Shown here piece after piece: positions 18,195 to 26,656 of a stretch of 64,000 bases of DNA. Source of the DNA: an uncultured Pelagibacteraceae bacterium (GTDB lineage Bacteria; Pseudomonadota; Alphaproteobacteria; Pelagibacterales; Pelagibacteraceae); contig CACHQT010000003.1 in NCBI GenBank assembly GCA_902582105.1, positions 1 to 64,000 on the forward strand, read 5' to 3'. Numbering within the stretch: the stretch's first letter is position 1; every line of letters begins with the position of its first letter. The position numbers and the translations under genes were made by a program. Below the pieces are notes generated by a model that saw only the letters and a program-made list of their open reading frames with translations, ran no database searches and was not told where the DNA came from.

Positions 18195-19996
18195 TTTTTC
18201 TTAATTTTTAAAAGTCTGCTACCTACTTTTTTATAATCCACATAGTTTTCGTTAATGTATTTATTGATTATAGGATATTTAATATTTAGCGGAACACCCC
18301 AACTATCTGTTTTGCCATTTAATATTAAAAAATTTGTGTTCTTCAATTCTTCAATAAATTCTTTCTGCTTTTTATTTGAACCAATGGAATAAACAAAATA
18401 AAACTTTGTACAACTAGGCTTTTTAAGCAAATATAATAAGGCAGCATCATTTGAAAATAACTGTATACATTTTTCCTTCTCTACGATTTTTGAAGTTTCA
18501 TTTATAAACAATATATCATCATCATTTAAAAAATTTTTATCTTCTAGACCAATATAAATTTCAAATCTTTGTGAAAAATTTTTAATATTATTAAAATCAA
18601 TGTTAACAAAAAATACATACAAAAACAAAATAGGTAGTAAGAAAAAAATATTACTTCTTTTTGCTTCTAGCTTATTAATAGATTTAGATAAAAAATATAA
18701 GATTTCATATAAAAAAAACGTAGTAAAGAAAATAACAGGAAAAGCTAAAGTCTGCTTGATATGGGGACCATCTGATCTTCCTAAAGCATAAATATAACTT
18801 AAACAACAAAATATAGACAAAATCAGAAAGATAATTTTAAAATTGTTAGAATATTTAATTTTATTTTTAAATAAAATATTAGTTACGATAATTAATGAGA
18901 TTAAAATAATAAGTATATTTTTTGTTGCTCTTGTAGAATTTCTTTCTTCTGAAAATGGCAGGGGATGAATAATTCCATTTATATAAGTATGTTCTTTAAT
19001 TACTGATAATGTGTTTGATACAAAAAAAATAAACTCATCATTCAAAACTAAATAAAGCATTAACCAACCAAAAGTAATTGATAATATCAAAGTGATTACT
19101 TGAACTTTTTTTTTGTTTAAAGTTAAATAAAGTAATAAAAAAATAAGAAATATAGTTAGGACTATTGCTCTATCAACGCTCCATAAAAAAGTAAGAACAA
19201 ATATGATTCCAATAAAAATATAATTAATAAATTTATTTGAGTTAATAGAGTTAATAAAAATTATTAAAGTAAGTAAAATTGGAATTTCTCTAAAAGAGAT
19301 TATTTCTCCACTATTTAAGTTATAATCTATACAATTAAATAAAATTAAACTTGATAATAAAAAAAAGATATATTTAGAAAACTTCGGCAAATTAATTTTT
19401 TTAGTAATTTCAAAAGAAAGAAGTACTAATAAAACTTTAGTAATCAATATATACAAAAGGTTTGTAAATTTAACTAGTCCAATGCTATTGATATCAAAAA
19501 TTTTCCATAAAATTTTATTAGCTAAAGTTTCATAAAAAATTCCTATTACAATATAAGACCCAGACCATAAAGTGCCGTCAATCATACTTTTATAGGATGA
19601 GCTAAGTTGTTGGCCATCGTGGAACAAATCAATTTTATTTGTCGAAAATGAAAGCGATAAAAACTCAAACAAAACAAAAAGAATGATTAAAAATAAAAAA
19701 AGATAAATTTTATTATCTGAGATTTGAAAAGAGTTTTGTATTTTAAAGTTGATGAAAAATTCATTAATTTTTTTTTTTTCAAAATATATTTTTGAGAAGA
19801 AAAAACTAACTATCGGGATAGCAATAAAGAAAAAATATCTAATAAAATCATTCAAAGAATTATAATTTTTTTGTGAATACTCTCCTATAATGTCTAGATT
19901 ATTATTAGATAATTTTATTAAAGGCCAAGCAAAATATCCTACAAGTAAAGAAATTAAAATTATAAAAAAATAATAAATATTTTTATGAATTTTCAT
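18191..19996 (-). CDS. Large polytopic membrane protein, glycan-island type
   Basis: 601 aa with about twelve hydrophobic segments and a polar C-terminal domain of about 120 residues. IDLFHDGQQLSSSYKSMIDG followed by TLWSGSYIVIG near residue 125 resembles the first large loop of GT-C-like membrane glycosyltransferases. I cannot assign a family with certainty. Base composition is very AT-rich. It precedes nothing on its own strand within 190 bases and overlaps the convergent Ldh2-like gene by 4 bases. Export or assembly of a polysaccharide is the inferred role. Confidence 0.55.
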   Translation of the reverse strand: MKIHKNIYYFFIILISLLVGYFAWPLIKLSNNNLDIIGEYSQKNYNSLNDFIRYFFFIAIPIVSFFFSKIYFEKKKINEFFINFKIQNSFQISDNKIYLFLFLIILFVLFEFLSLSFSTNKIDLFHDGQQLSSSYKSMIDGTLWSGSYIVIGIFYETLANKILWKIFDINSIGLVKFTNLLYILITKVLLVLLSFEITKKINLPKFSKYIFFLLSSLILFNCIDYNLNSGEIISFREIPILLTLIIFINSINSNKFINYIFIGIIFVLTFLWSVDRAIVLTIFLIFLLLYLTLNKKKVQVITLILSITFGWLMLYLVLNDEFIFFVSNTLSVIKEHTYINGIIHPLPFSEERNSTRATKNILIILISLIIVTNILFKNKIKYSNNFKIIFLILSIFCCLSYIYALGRSDGPHIKQTLAFPVIFFTTFFLYEILYFLSKSINKLEAKRSNIFFLLPILFLYVFFVNIDFNNIKNFSQRFEIYIGLEDKNFLNDDDILFINETSKIVEKEKCIQLFSNDAALLYLLKKPSCTKFYFVYSIGSNKKQKEFIEELKNTNFLILNGKTDSWGVPLNIKYPIINKYINENYVDYKKVGSRLLKIKKN

Positions 19997-20049
19997 GCCA
20001 TTATGTTTTAAACTAAAAATTTAAAATTTTAAAATAATTTAGTAATTGT

Positions 20050-21015
20050 TTAAATTTTAGACATTTTGTTAAGCAAAAAATGTACTCTTTTTGCATCTTC
20101 AAAATTTGGGCTGAAGTTATATTTGTTTAAAATACTTTTTTTGAATCTTTGTAGGTTTATAAAAGTAGGTTGAATTCTGAAATCGTTTAGAGTTTCTTTT
20201 GGTTTAAATAAAATTTTATTGTCTTTCATTAAACAAAATTGATCAAAAATATTATTAGTTTTGGTTTTTAAAACAAATGTACCTTTGTTAGTTTTGAATT
20301 TTATCTCATGTTTCTTTTTAATTTTTGATGATGTTAAGAAGGATTTAAAATTTAAAATTATATTTATATTTTTTTTATCAACTTTCATAGTCGATTTTAA
20401 ATTAAATATTTTTGCTTTTTTTTTTAAGTCAACATTGTTAACGGTCATTTTTCCAAATAATTTTTCTAAAAAATACAATGGATGACAAATATAATTAAAA
20501 AAATTTCCCCCTCCTAATTTATGTTTATCCTTCCATTTAGCACGATTTCGTGATGGAATTTTAATAAACCAATTAATTATTACTCTTTTTACTATTACTT
20601 TATTCAGCAGTTTTGTTTTAAAAAAATTAAATGCTTCTATGTTTAAAAATTCATAATTTGCCATATTTATAATTTTTTTAGCTTTTGTTCTTTTGCAGAT
20701 ATTAATCAATGAATTATAAGAAGTGGTAACAGGTTTTTCGCAGAATACATGTTTGTTTTTACTGATTGCAAATAATATCATTTTTTCATGCATAAAAGGT
20801 GGAGCAGATATAATTATTGCATTAATTTTTTTATCTGAAATTAATTTTTTCCAATTTTGATAAATTTTTATATTTTGAGGTAATATGATTTTTTTTTTGT
20901 TATCTCTAAATGAAAAACCTATAACATTAAATAACTTATCTCTTATTATAGATTTGTAAATTACGTTATAGCCAAAGTTTCTGCCAATTATACCGATGTT
21001 AATTTTTTTTCTCAT
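20050..21015 (-). CDS. Gfo/Idh/MocA family oxidoreductase
   Basis: 321 aa. The N-terminal Rossmann fold begins INIGIIGRNFGYNVI (residues 5-19), with AIIISAPPFMHEKM near residue 69 and HVFCEKPVTTSYNS near residue 92; EKP is the hallmark catalytic-lysine motif. The C-terminal alpha/beta domain is present (GGGNFFNYICHPLYFLEKLF near residue 168). These NAD(P)-dependent enzymes oxidise or reduce sugars, often UDP-sugars in surface polysaccharide routes. Its ATG lies inside the 3' end of the upstream GT2 gene (17-base overlap), so the two are probably co-translated. The substrate is unknown. Confidence 0.83.
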   Translation of the reverse strand: MRKKINIGIIGRNFGYNVIYKSIIRDKLFNVIGFSFRDNKKKIILPQNIKIYQNWKKLISDKKINAIIISAPPFMHEKMILFAISKNKHVFCEKPVTTSYNSLINICKRTKAKKIINMANYEFLNIEAFNFFKTKLLNKVIVKRVIINWFIKIPSRNRAKWKDKHKLGGGNFFNYICHPLYFLEKLFGKMTVNNVDLKKKAKIFNLKSTMKVDKKNINIILNFKSFLTSSKIKKKHEIKFKTNKGTFVLKTKTNNIFDQFCLMKDNKILFKPKETLNDFRIQPTFINLQRFKKSILNKYNFSPNFEDAKRVHFLLNKMSKI

Positions 21016-21709
21016 TTTTAAAATTTGTCATCAATATATAAAAGTACCATCTAATATAAAAAAAAATTGATGAGTATTTGAATTTACTTTCACCGTAATT
21101 TCTAACAGGCCATTGTTCAGGTAATTCTGTTATTTTGTAGCTATATCGGTGTGCTTTGGCCAACAATTCAATGCTAAAAGTAAAGCCTTTTTTTGACTCT
21201 ATCTTAAATCTTTCTACTACTGCCTTAGAAAAAAGTCTAAATCCGTTTGTAGCATCTTTGGTTGGCAATGTAGTTAACATGGTAAGTGTAAACGAGACTA
21301 GCTTCACAATTATTCTTTTCAATAAAGGAGCCCCTTTATAACTACCACCTTTTACAAATCTACTAGCACAAACAATGTCGTAACCTTCGTTATATTTATT
21401 ATACATTTCTGTTATCAAGCTGAAATTTTTATGATCATCTGCTGGATATAACATAATTGCATTTGCATTTAAATTTTCAAATCCTGTTTTAACAGCACCA
21501 TTAAAACCAAAATATTTATTTTTAATTAAAAAAACTTCACCTTCCTTAAAGTTTTCATTTATAATTTTTAACGTAGGATCTTCGTCGTAGTCATAAATAA
21601 CAACTATTCTATATTTAATATCTACAGTTTTTATTATTTCAGAAAGAGTTTTTAATATATTTCCCTGCTCATTAAAAACTGGTATTATAATATCTAAATT
21701 GTAACTCAT
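20999..21709 (-). CDS. Glycosyltransferase family 2
   Basis: 236 aa. LDIIIPVFNEQGNILKTLSE (residues 5-24) is the GT2 nucleotide-binding start. AIMLYPADDHKNFSL near residue 84 holds the acidic metal site as ADD, and DATNGFRLFSKAV near residue 155 is a family block seen in DPM1-like enzymes. No C-terminal membrane pair is seen. It is first of a two-gene leftward unit with the Gfo/Idh oxidoreductase. It is divergent from the C-methyltransferase-like gene across 54 bases. The sugar and acceptor are unknown. Confidence 0.82.
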   Translation of the reverse strand: MSYNLDIIIPVFNEQGNILKTLSEIIKTVDIKYRIVVIYDYDEDPTLKIINENFKEGEVFLIKNKYFGFNGAVKTGFENLNANAIMLYPADDHKNFSLITEMYNKYNEGYDIVCASRFVKGGSYKGAPLLKRIIVKLVSFTLTMLTTLPTKDATNGFRLFSKAVVERFKIESKKGFTFSIELLAKAHRYSYKITELPEQWPVRNYGESKFKYSSIFFYIRWYFYILMTNFKNEKKN

Positions 21710-21763
21710 TATTTACTTTAATAACTTTTCTTATTAATATAACAATATTTATTATCAACATAT

Positions 21764-23020
21764 ATGAATTTAAAAGATACTAAGCCTGGTTTAATAGATT
21801 GTTGTCAAATTTGTTATTCAAAAGCAATTTATGAAGTTTTAGATCTAGGTTATTCTGGACTTTGTGATAGTCTTCTCACAAATTTTCAATTAAATCTCTT
21901 GGAAAAAAATTATCCTCTTAAATTAATGAGATGCAGAAAGTGTCATTTATTGCAATTAAATTATGTTGTAGATAATGAAGAAGTTTTTCATAAAGAGTAT
22001 CCTTATAAAAGTGGTATTACAAAGCCACTAAAAGAACTACTACATAATACAAGCAAATACTGTGTAAAAAATTTTAATTTTACAAAAAAACCTTTAGCTA
22101 TAGACATAGGATCAAATGATGGAACTTTGTTAGAAGGATTTAAAAAACATAATTTTAAAGTTTTAGGAGTTGAGCCTACGAATATTGCACAAATTGCTAA
22201 TAAAAAAGGTATAAAAACTATTCAAAAATTTTTTGAAAAAGACGCAATAAATTTAATAAAACAAAATTATAAAAAAGCAGATGTAATTACAGGAACTAAT
22301 ATTTTTGCGCATATAAATAAGTTAGATACGTTTATGAAAGGAGTAAAATCATTAATAAACCCAAAAAGTGGGATATTTCTCACAGAGTCACATTACGCTG
22401 GAAATATTATAGATCAAATGCAATTTGACTCTATTTATCATGAACATTTAAGATTTTTTTTATTAAAACCGTTAATTCTATTGTTAAAAAATTACGGTTT
22501 CAAAATTGTTGATGCTACTAAAATTCCAAATTATGCAGGCTCGATTAGGATAGCAGCAACTTTAAATAAAAAAGCAAAAATTAAAAATAGTGTAAAGAAA
22601 ATTCTTGATGAAGAAAACAGAAAAAACTTTTATAAAACATCGAAATATATAAATTTTTCTAAAAATGTTAATAAAGTAAGAAAAAATTTATCTCAACTAT
22701 TGTGGAGTCTTAAATTAAAAAATAAGAGAATAGTTGGTGTCGGTTGTCCTGGTAGAAGTATTACTCTTTTATCTTACTGCAATATTACCAATCAAATCAT
22801 TGATTATATAGCTGAACAAAGCACTTCTCTAAAATTAAATATGTTTACTCCAACTACTCATATTAAAATAATCGATGAAAAAAATATGATTAAAAAGCAA
22901 CCAGATTATGCACTTATATTGTCTTGGCATTACGGAAAGAGTGTTATGAAAAATTTGAGAAAAAAGGGTTATAAAGGAAAGTTTATAATACCTTTGCCTT
23001 CACCAAAAATTATGAAATAA
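21764..23020 (+). CDS. NDP-hexose C-methyltransferase-like protein
   Basis: 418 aa with three parts. The N-terminal zinc-binding region has CQIC near residue 14 and CRKCHLLQLNYV near residue 65. The SAM domain has AIDIGSNDGTLLEGF near residue 111 and QFDSIYHEHLRFF near residue 225; the latter holds the His-Glu-His active site of the TylC3/Methyltransf_13 group. A C-terminal Rossmann-like Methyltransf_14 domain follows (GVGCPGRSITLL near residue 326). These enzymes add a C-methyl group to keto-deoxysugars for surface glycans. The sugar is not indicated. It starts a plus-strand unit divergent from GT2. Confidence 0.85.
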   Translation: MNLKDTKPGLIDCCQICYSKAIYEVLDLGYSGLCDSLLTNFQLNLLEKNYPLKLMRCRKCHLLQLNYVVDNEEVFHKEYPYKSGITKPLKELLHNTSKYCVKNFNFTKKPLAIDIGSNDGTLLEGFKKHNFKVLGVEPTNIAQIANKKGIKTIQKFFEKDAINLIKQNYKKADVITGTNIFAHINKLDTFMKGVKSLINPKSGIFLTESHYAGNIIDQMQFDSIYHEHLRFFLLKPLILLLKNYGFKIVDATKIPNYAGSIRIAATLNKKAKIKNSVKKILDEENRKNFYKTSKYINFSKNVNKVRKNLSQLLWSLKLKNKRIVGVGCPGRSITLLSYCNITNQIIDYIAEQSTSLKLNMFTPTTHIKIIDEKNMIKKQPDYALILSWHYGKSVMKNLRKKGYKGKFIIPLPSPKIMK

Positions 23021-23133
23021 TTTTTCCAAAAAAAATGCTAAATATCAATAGAATGCCCCCAGCGACAAAGTTGTTATATTAAAATTTTTATTTAAATATT
23101 ATTTTAAAAAATAAATAAAAAAAAAGGGTTAAT

Positions 23134-23235
23134 GTGAAAAAATATATAAAGTATACTATCTATTTTTTAATATATATAACTTTAGTATTTATTTTAGCTG
23201 TATTTTTTTTGAAAAACGGAATAACTCTACTATAA
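23134..23235 (+). CDS. Possible 33-aa single-pass membrane protein
   Basis: A GTG start at 23134 opens 33 codons to a TAA at 23233-23235. The product begins MKKYIKYTIYFLIYITLVFI, with one hydrophobic segment over residues 8-26 and Lys-rich ends. Start context is weak (AAAAAGGGTTAAT upstream). The gap between the C-methyltransferase and dioxygenase genes would otherwise be 217 bases empty. Low-complexity AT-rich DNA can give such frames by chance, so this is only a candidate. Confidence 0.3.
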   Translation: MKKYIKYTIYFLIYITLVFILAVFFLKNGITLL

Positions 23236-23237
23236 AT

Positions 23238-24065
23238 TTAATATTTCCCTATCTTTTCTGATCCGCTATAAAATATTTTAGACAACTCATCATTTGCCTT
23301 TTTTCTAGTTTTAATTCCACTTTGACTCATTAATTCTTGGGCTCTTTCTACGTGCTCATGATATTGGAATTTATCCTCACCCCTTGCTTGTTGAACGAAC
23401 ATCTTGCCCAAAACCTGCTCTACATTAGTGCCGATGTAACTTTGAATAACAAACCCAATTCTTCTATCATTGCTTTTATTTAAACCTGATCCATGAACTA
23501 TAGTTGGATGATGTAAAGACATTTGTCCTGCTTTTAAAATAACTGGTTTAGTATCGTTAATAGGTACATTTTCAACAGTTTGACCTCTAGTTAGTAAATT
23601 ATTTTCATCAAATTTTTGATTATGGTTTTTAAGATTTTCTTTGTGAGAGCCTGACCACATTCTCATGCAACCATTCTCTTCATTTGCATCTGTTATTGCA
23701 ACCCAGACAGTAACCCAGTTATGAGGTTCAAGACCTATATATTTTGCATCTTGATGAAAACTTACAAAACCTTTTTCATTTGGATTTTTAATAAATAATG
23801 TTGTCCCACAAATAAGTATATTTTTACCAATTATACTTTCTACAGCATCTAAAATTTTCGAATTGTAACAAATTTTGTCAAATACAGGAGAGATTAAGTG
23901 AATATAGTTTCTTCCCAATCCTTCAAGTTCATTTGGCCATTTTTTTTCAATAAATTCTAACTCTTCTCTAACTTCATTAGCCTCTTTTTTTGACAATGCA
24001 TCAATTGGAGCAATAAATCCTTCATCTTTATATTGCTTGAGTTGAGATGAGGTTAAGTAAGACAT
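23238..24065 (-). CDS. Phytanoyl-CoA dioxygenase (PhyH) family protein
   Basis: 275 aa Fe(II)/2-oxoglutarate oxygenase. FVSFHQDAKY (about residues 98-107) gives the HxD iron ligands, and LHHPTIVHGSGLNKSNDRRI (about 183-202) gives the distal His and the Arg that binds 2-oxoglutarate. GTTLFIKNP near residue 86 is a further family block. PhyH-family enzymes hydroxylate diverse small molecules. The substrate is unknown; it follows the FkbM gene in a leftward unit at the edge of the glycan island. A distant relative lies at 49591-50427. Confidence 0.83.
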   Translation of the reverse strand: MSYLTSSQLKQYKDEGFIAPIDALSKKEANEVREELEFIEKKWPNELEGLGRNYIHLISPVFDKICYNSKILDAVESIIGKNILICGTTLFIKNPNEKGFVSFHQDAKYIGLEPHNWVTVWVAITDANEENGCMRMWSGSHKENLKNHNQKFDENNLLTRGQTVENVPINDTKPVILKAGQMSLHHPTIVHGSGLNKSNDRRIGFVIQSYIGTNVEQVLGKMFVQQARGEDKFQYHEHVERAQELMSQSGIKTRKKANDELSKIFYSGSEKIGKY

Positions 24066-24068
24066 TGT

Positions 24069-24749
24069 TTAGGTTAATTTGTTTTTATAAAGTCTATCTT
24101 CATAATGAAACGTAGGGAAACGAAATTTTTTAATTAAAGTAAATTGGTTATTTATAAGAAAGTTATCACATTCTTTAAAATCACTATTTTTATAAAGATT
24201 GAAAAACTGATTCTCAATTAACACAAAGTCTATTTTTTTTATCGTATTTTGTGCACCTTTTAAAACATTTAGCTCATATCCTTCAACATCAATTTTCAAA
24301 AGTGAATTTTTTAATTCTAGATCTTTAAAATATTCGTCAATTGTTTCTGTTTCTACCTCATAAGAATCGTTTTCTTTTTTTTGCTTAAGCAATAAATTCT
24401 TTATTTTTAAAAAAAAGGAATCTTCGTCTATTTCACTTAATGTGGAAGTTGATGTTAATTTATTAATTGTTATTATTTTTTTTCCTTTGATATCTCCTAT
24501 TCCTATATTGTTATGCATTATTCTATTATCTTTATTTAAATTTTTTTTTAAAATTTCAAAAATATATTTTTGAGGCTCAAATGTATAAGCTTTCTTAAAT
24601 GGAATATATTTTGTAGCATTTTTTATGAATTCACCCTTATGAGATCCAACATCAATGATTAAATCAATTTTATAATTATTTAAAAATTTAATTAATCTTT
24701 TATGGTGATAGTTTTTATCGATAAAGTTTACAAATTTTTCAAATATCAT
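24069..24749 (-). CDS. FkbM family SAM-dependent methyltransferase
   Basis: 226 aa. DLIIDVGSHKGEFIKNATKY (about residues 30-49) is the SAM-binding motif and KKAYTFEPQKYIFEIL (about 53-68) the FEP motif typical of FkbM proteins. LLKIDVEGYELNVLKGA (about 151-167) is the second hallmark. FkbM methyltransferases O-methylate sugars or other hydroxyls in polysaccharide and antibiotic routes. It lies upstream of the PhyH gene with a 3-base gap, so the two may modify the same compound. The acceptor is unknown. Confidence 0.85.
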   Translation of the reverse strand: MIFEKFVNFIDKNYHHKRLIKFLNNYKIDLIIDVGSHKGEFIKNATKYIPFKKAYTFEPQKYIFEILKKNLNKDNRIMHNNIGIGDIKGKKIITINKLTSTSTLSEIDEDSFFLKIKNLLLKQKKENDSYEVETETIDEYFKDLELKNSLLKIDVEGYELNVLKGAQNTIKKIDFVLIENQFFNLYKNSDFKECDNFLINNQFTLIKKFRFPTFHYEDRLYKNKLT

Positions 24750-24808
24750 GATGATTTATTAGTATAATTATATTTATTTGCTTCAAATATTTGCCCTTTT
24801 TGGAACAA

Positions 24809-25657
24809 TCAATTAGTTTTTTTTACTAGAAAAACAAAAATAATGGACGTTACAAACATAATTAACGAATAAGTAGCTGCAGGTACAATATAAGCAACAT
24901 CGTTAAATATTTGTGTTGCAACAAATATTGCAAGTGTCCCATTTTGAAGACCACACTCAAGTGAAATGCACTTTCTTTGTTCTGTTCCTGTTGCAAAAAA
25001 TTTTGCGATGTAAAAACCAACAACCATCATAATAATATTTAACAAAAATGTTATAAAGCCAGCTTCTTTCATGTATGGTACAATATTGGATCTTTCTTGA
25101 AAGATTGCTCCAAAAAGTACAATTAAAAATAAAATTAACGAAATAGTTTGAATAATTTTTTCTTTGGAAGAAATAAAATTATTTGCAAATTTTCTTATAA
25201 CCATTCCTAAAATAACTGGCAAAGTTACAACTAAAAACATTTTCATTGATATGCCTAACATTGATATTTGGTTAGTAGTTATTGAAGCATCAAGCATGTT
25301 TGCCGATTTAAAAATTATAAAGGGAACGGTAATTATACTTAATAAACTTATGATCGCGGTTAAAGATATAGAAAGAGCCACGTCTCCATTTGCAAATTTA
25401 GTTAAAATATTTGAAGTAACTCCACCAGGTGCTGCAGCTATAATCATTAACCCAACTGCTAACTCGATAGGTGTATTAAATAAAATAATTAGCACAAAAG
25501 CGATAATGGGTAAAAAAATCAACTGACAAATCAAACCTACTAAAAAGTCCTTAGGTTGTTTTGCTACTCTAGTAAAATCCTGAAGTGTTAATCCCATACC
25601 AAGGGCAAGCATAATTAAAGCTAAAGATAATGGGGCAATTTTTGTAACTATTTCCAT
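24809..25657 (-). CDS. Bile acid:sodium symporter (BASS) family permease, second copy
   Basis: 282 aa, about nine hydrophobic segments. GLICQLIFLPIIAFVLI near residue 41 and AAPGGVTSNILTKFANGDVA (about residues 75-94) match the canonical BASS core better than the paralogue at 1842. SLECGLQNGTLAIFVATQIF near residue 228 is the second conserved crossing region. It is expected to import an organic anion with sodium across the inner membrane. It is divergent, across 60 bases, from the Pta-like and HpsN/HisD-like genes, so uptake of their substrate is possible but unproven. Confidence 0.83.
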   Translation of the reverse strand: MEIVTKIAPLSLALIMLALGMGLTLQDFTRVAKQPKDFLVGLICQLIFLPIIAFVLIILFNTPIELAVGLMIIAAAPGGVTSNILTKFANGDVALSISLTAIISLLSIITVPFIIFKSANMLDASITTNQISMLGISMKMFLVVTLPVILGMVIRKFANNFISSKEKIIQTISLILFLIVLFGAIFQERSNIVPYMKEAGFITFLLNIIMMVVGFYIAKFFATGTEQRKCISLECGLQNGTLAIFVATQIFNDVAYIVPAATYSLIMFVTSIIFVFLVKKTN

Positions 25658-25717
25658 TTTAAGACATTTTAACTTACTATATACACATTTGGAATTATAT
25701 ATAAAAAAAAACTAAAA

Positions 25718-26629
25718 ATGCTTTCGAATAAAGAAACTATTTGTCCAGATAACTTGTTAAATGTTGCTCACAAAAAAAAAGGTGTGCCGGCAGCAATTGT
25801 TAATGCCGGAATGCCATTACCAATGCTATCGACAATGGATGCTGTTAATGAAAACTTAATTACGCCAATACTAATTGGAGATAAAAATGAAATTGAAAAT
25901 TGTGCTAATAATTTAAAATTTGATATTTCAAAATATGAAGTTATTCATGAGCCAGTAGAGAACAACACAGCAAAGATAGCAGCTAAAATTGCATCAGAAA
26001 AAAAAGTTAAAATAATCGTTAAGGGCCACATCCATACAGATATTTTAATGAAAGAAGTAATTAAAAAAGAATATAACTTACTTGGAAAAACAAGATTAAG
26101 TCATATTTGGCATATGACATTAGATAAAAATGATAAGCCTTTAATAATAACTGATGGGGCATTAAATGTTATGCCAAATGTTAAAACCAAAATGCATATT
26201 CTTAGAAATGTTATTGATTTTTCTCATAGAATTGGAATAGCACGACCAAAAGTTGCTGTTTTATCTGCTACTGAAGAAGTGCTTGATAGTGTTCAAAGCT
26301 CTACAGATGCAAAAGAAATCACTGATCTAGCAGTAAAAGAAAAATTAAATGCTGATGTTTTCGGACCTCTTGCTTTTGATAATAGTATTTCAAAAAAATC
26401 TGCTGCAATAAAGGGAATAAAAAATACTGTTGCAGGCCAAGCAGACGTAATACTAGTTCCTAGTGTTGAAACTGGTAATGGATTAGTTAAGATGATGGTT
26501 TACTTTATGGGTGCTTGCGCTGCTGGAGTTGTAATAGGTGGCAAGGTTCCTGTAGTAATAACAAGTAGATCAGACGATGCACCAGCTAGACTTGCGTCAA
26601 TTGCAGCTGCAGTAGTTGCATTAGATTAA
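25718..26629 (+). CDS. Phosphate acetyl/butyryltransferase family protein
   Basis: 303 aa, the size of a single PTA/PTB catalytic domain with no MaoC or N-terminal regulatory region. VKIIVKGHIHTDILMKEVI near residue 99, PLIITDGALNV near residue 139, and DVILVPSVETGNGLVKMMVY near residue 247 match the family. PTA interconverts acetyl-CoA and acetyl phosphate. In sulfonate catabolism it takes the acetyl phosphate made by Xsc, which is absent here. The gene lies 27 bases before a HisD/HpsN-like gene on the same strand. Phosphate butyryltransferase activity cannot be excluded. Confidence 0.78.
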   Translation: MLSNKETICPDNLLNVAHKKKGVPAAIVNAGMPLPMLSTMDAVNENLITPILIGDKNEIENCANNLKFDISKYEVIHEPVENNTAKIAAKIASEKKVKIIVKGHIHTDILMKEVIKKEYNLLGKTRLSHIWHMTLDKNDKPLIITDGALNVMPNVKTKMHILRNVIDFSHRIGIARPKVAVLSATEEVLDSVQSSTDAKEITDLAVKEKLNADVFGPLAFDNSISKKSAAIKGIKNTVAGQADVILVPSVETGNGLVKMMVYFMGACAAGVVIGGKVPVVITSRSDDAPARLASIAAAVVALD

Positions 26630-26656
26630 TTAATGATTTAAAATTTTTAAAAATTT

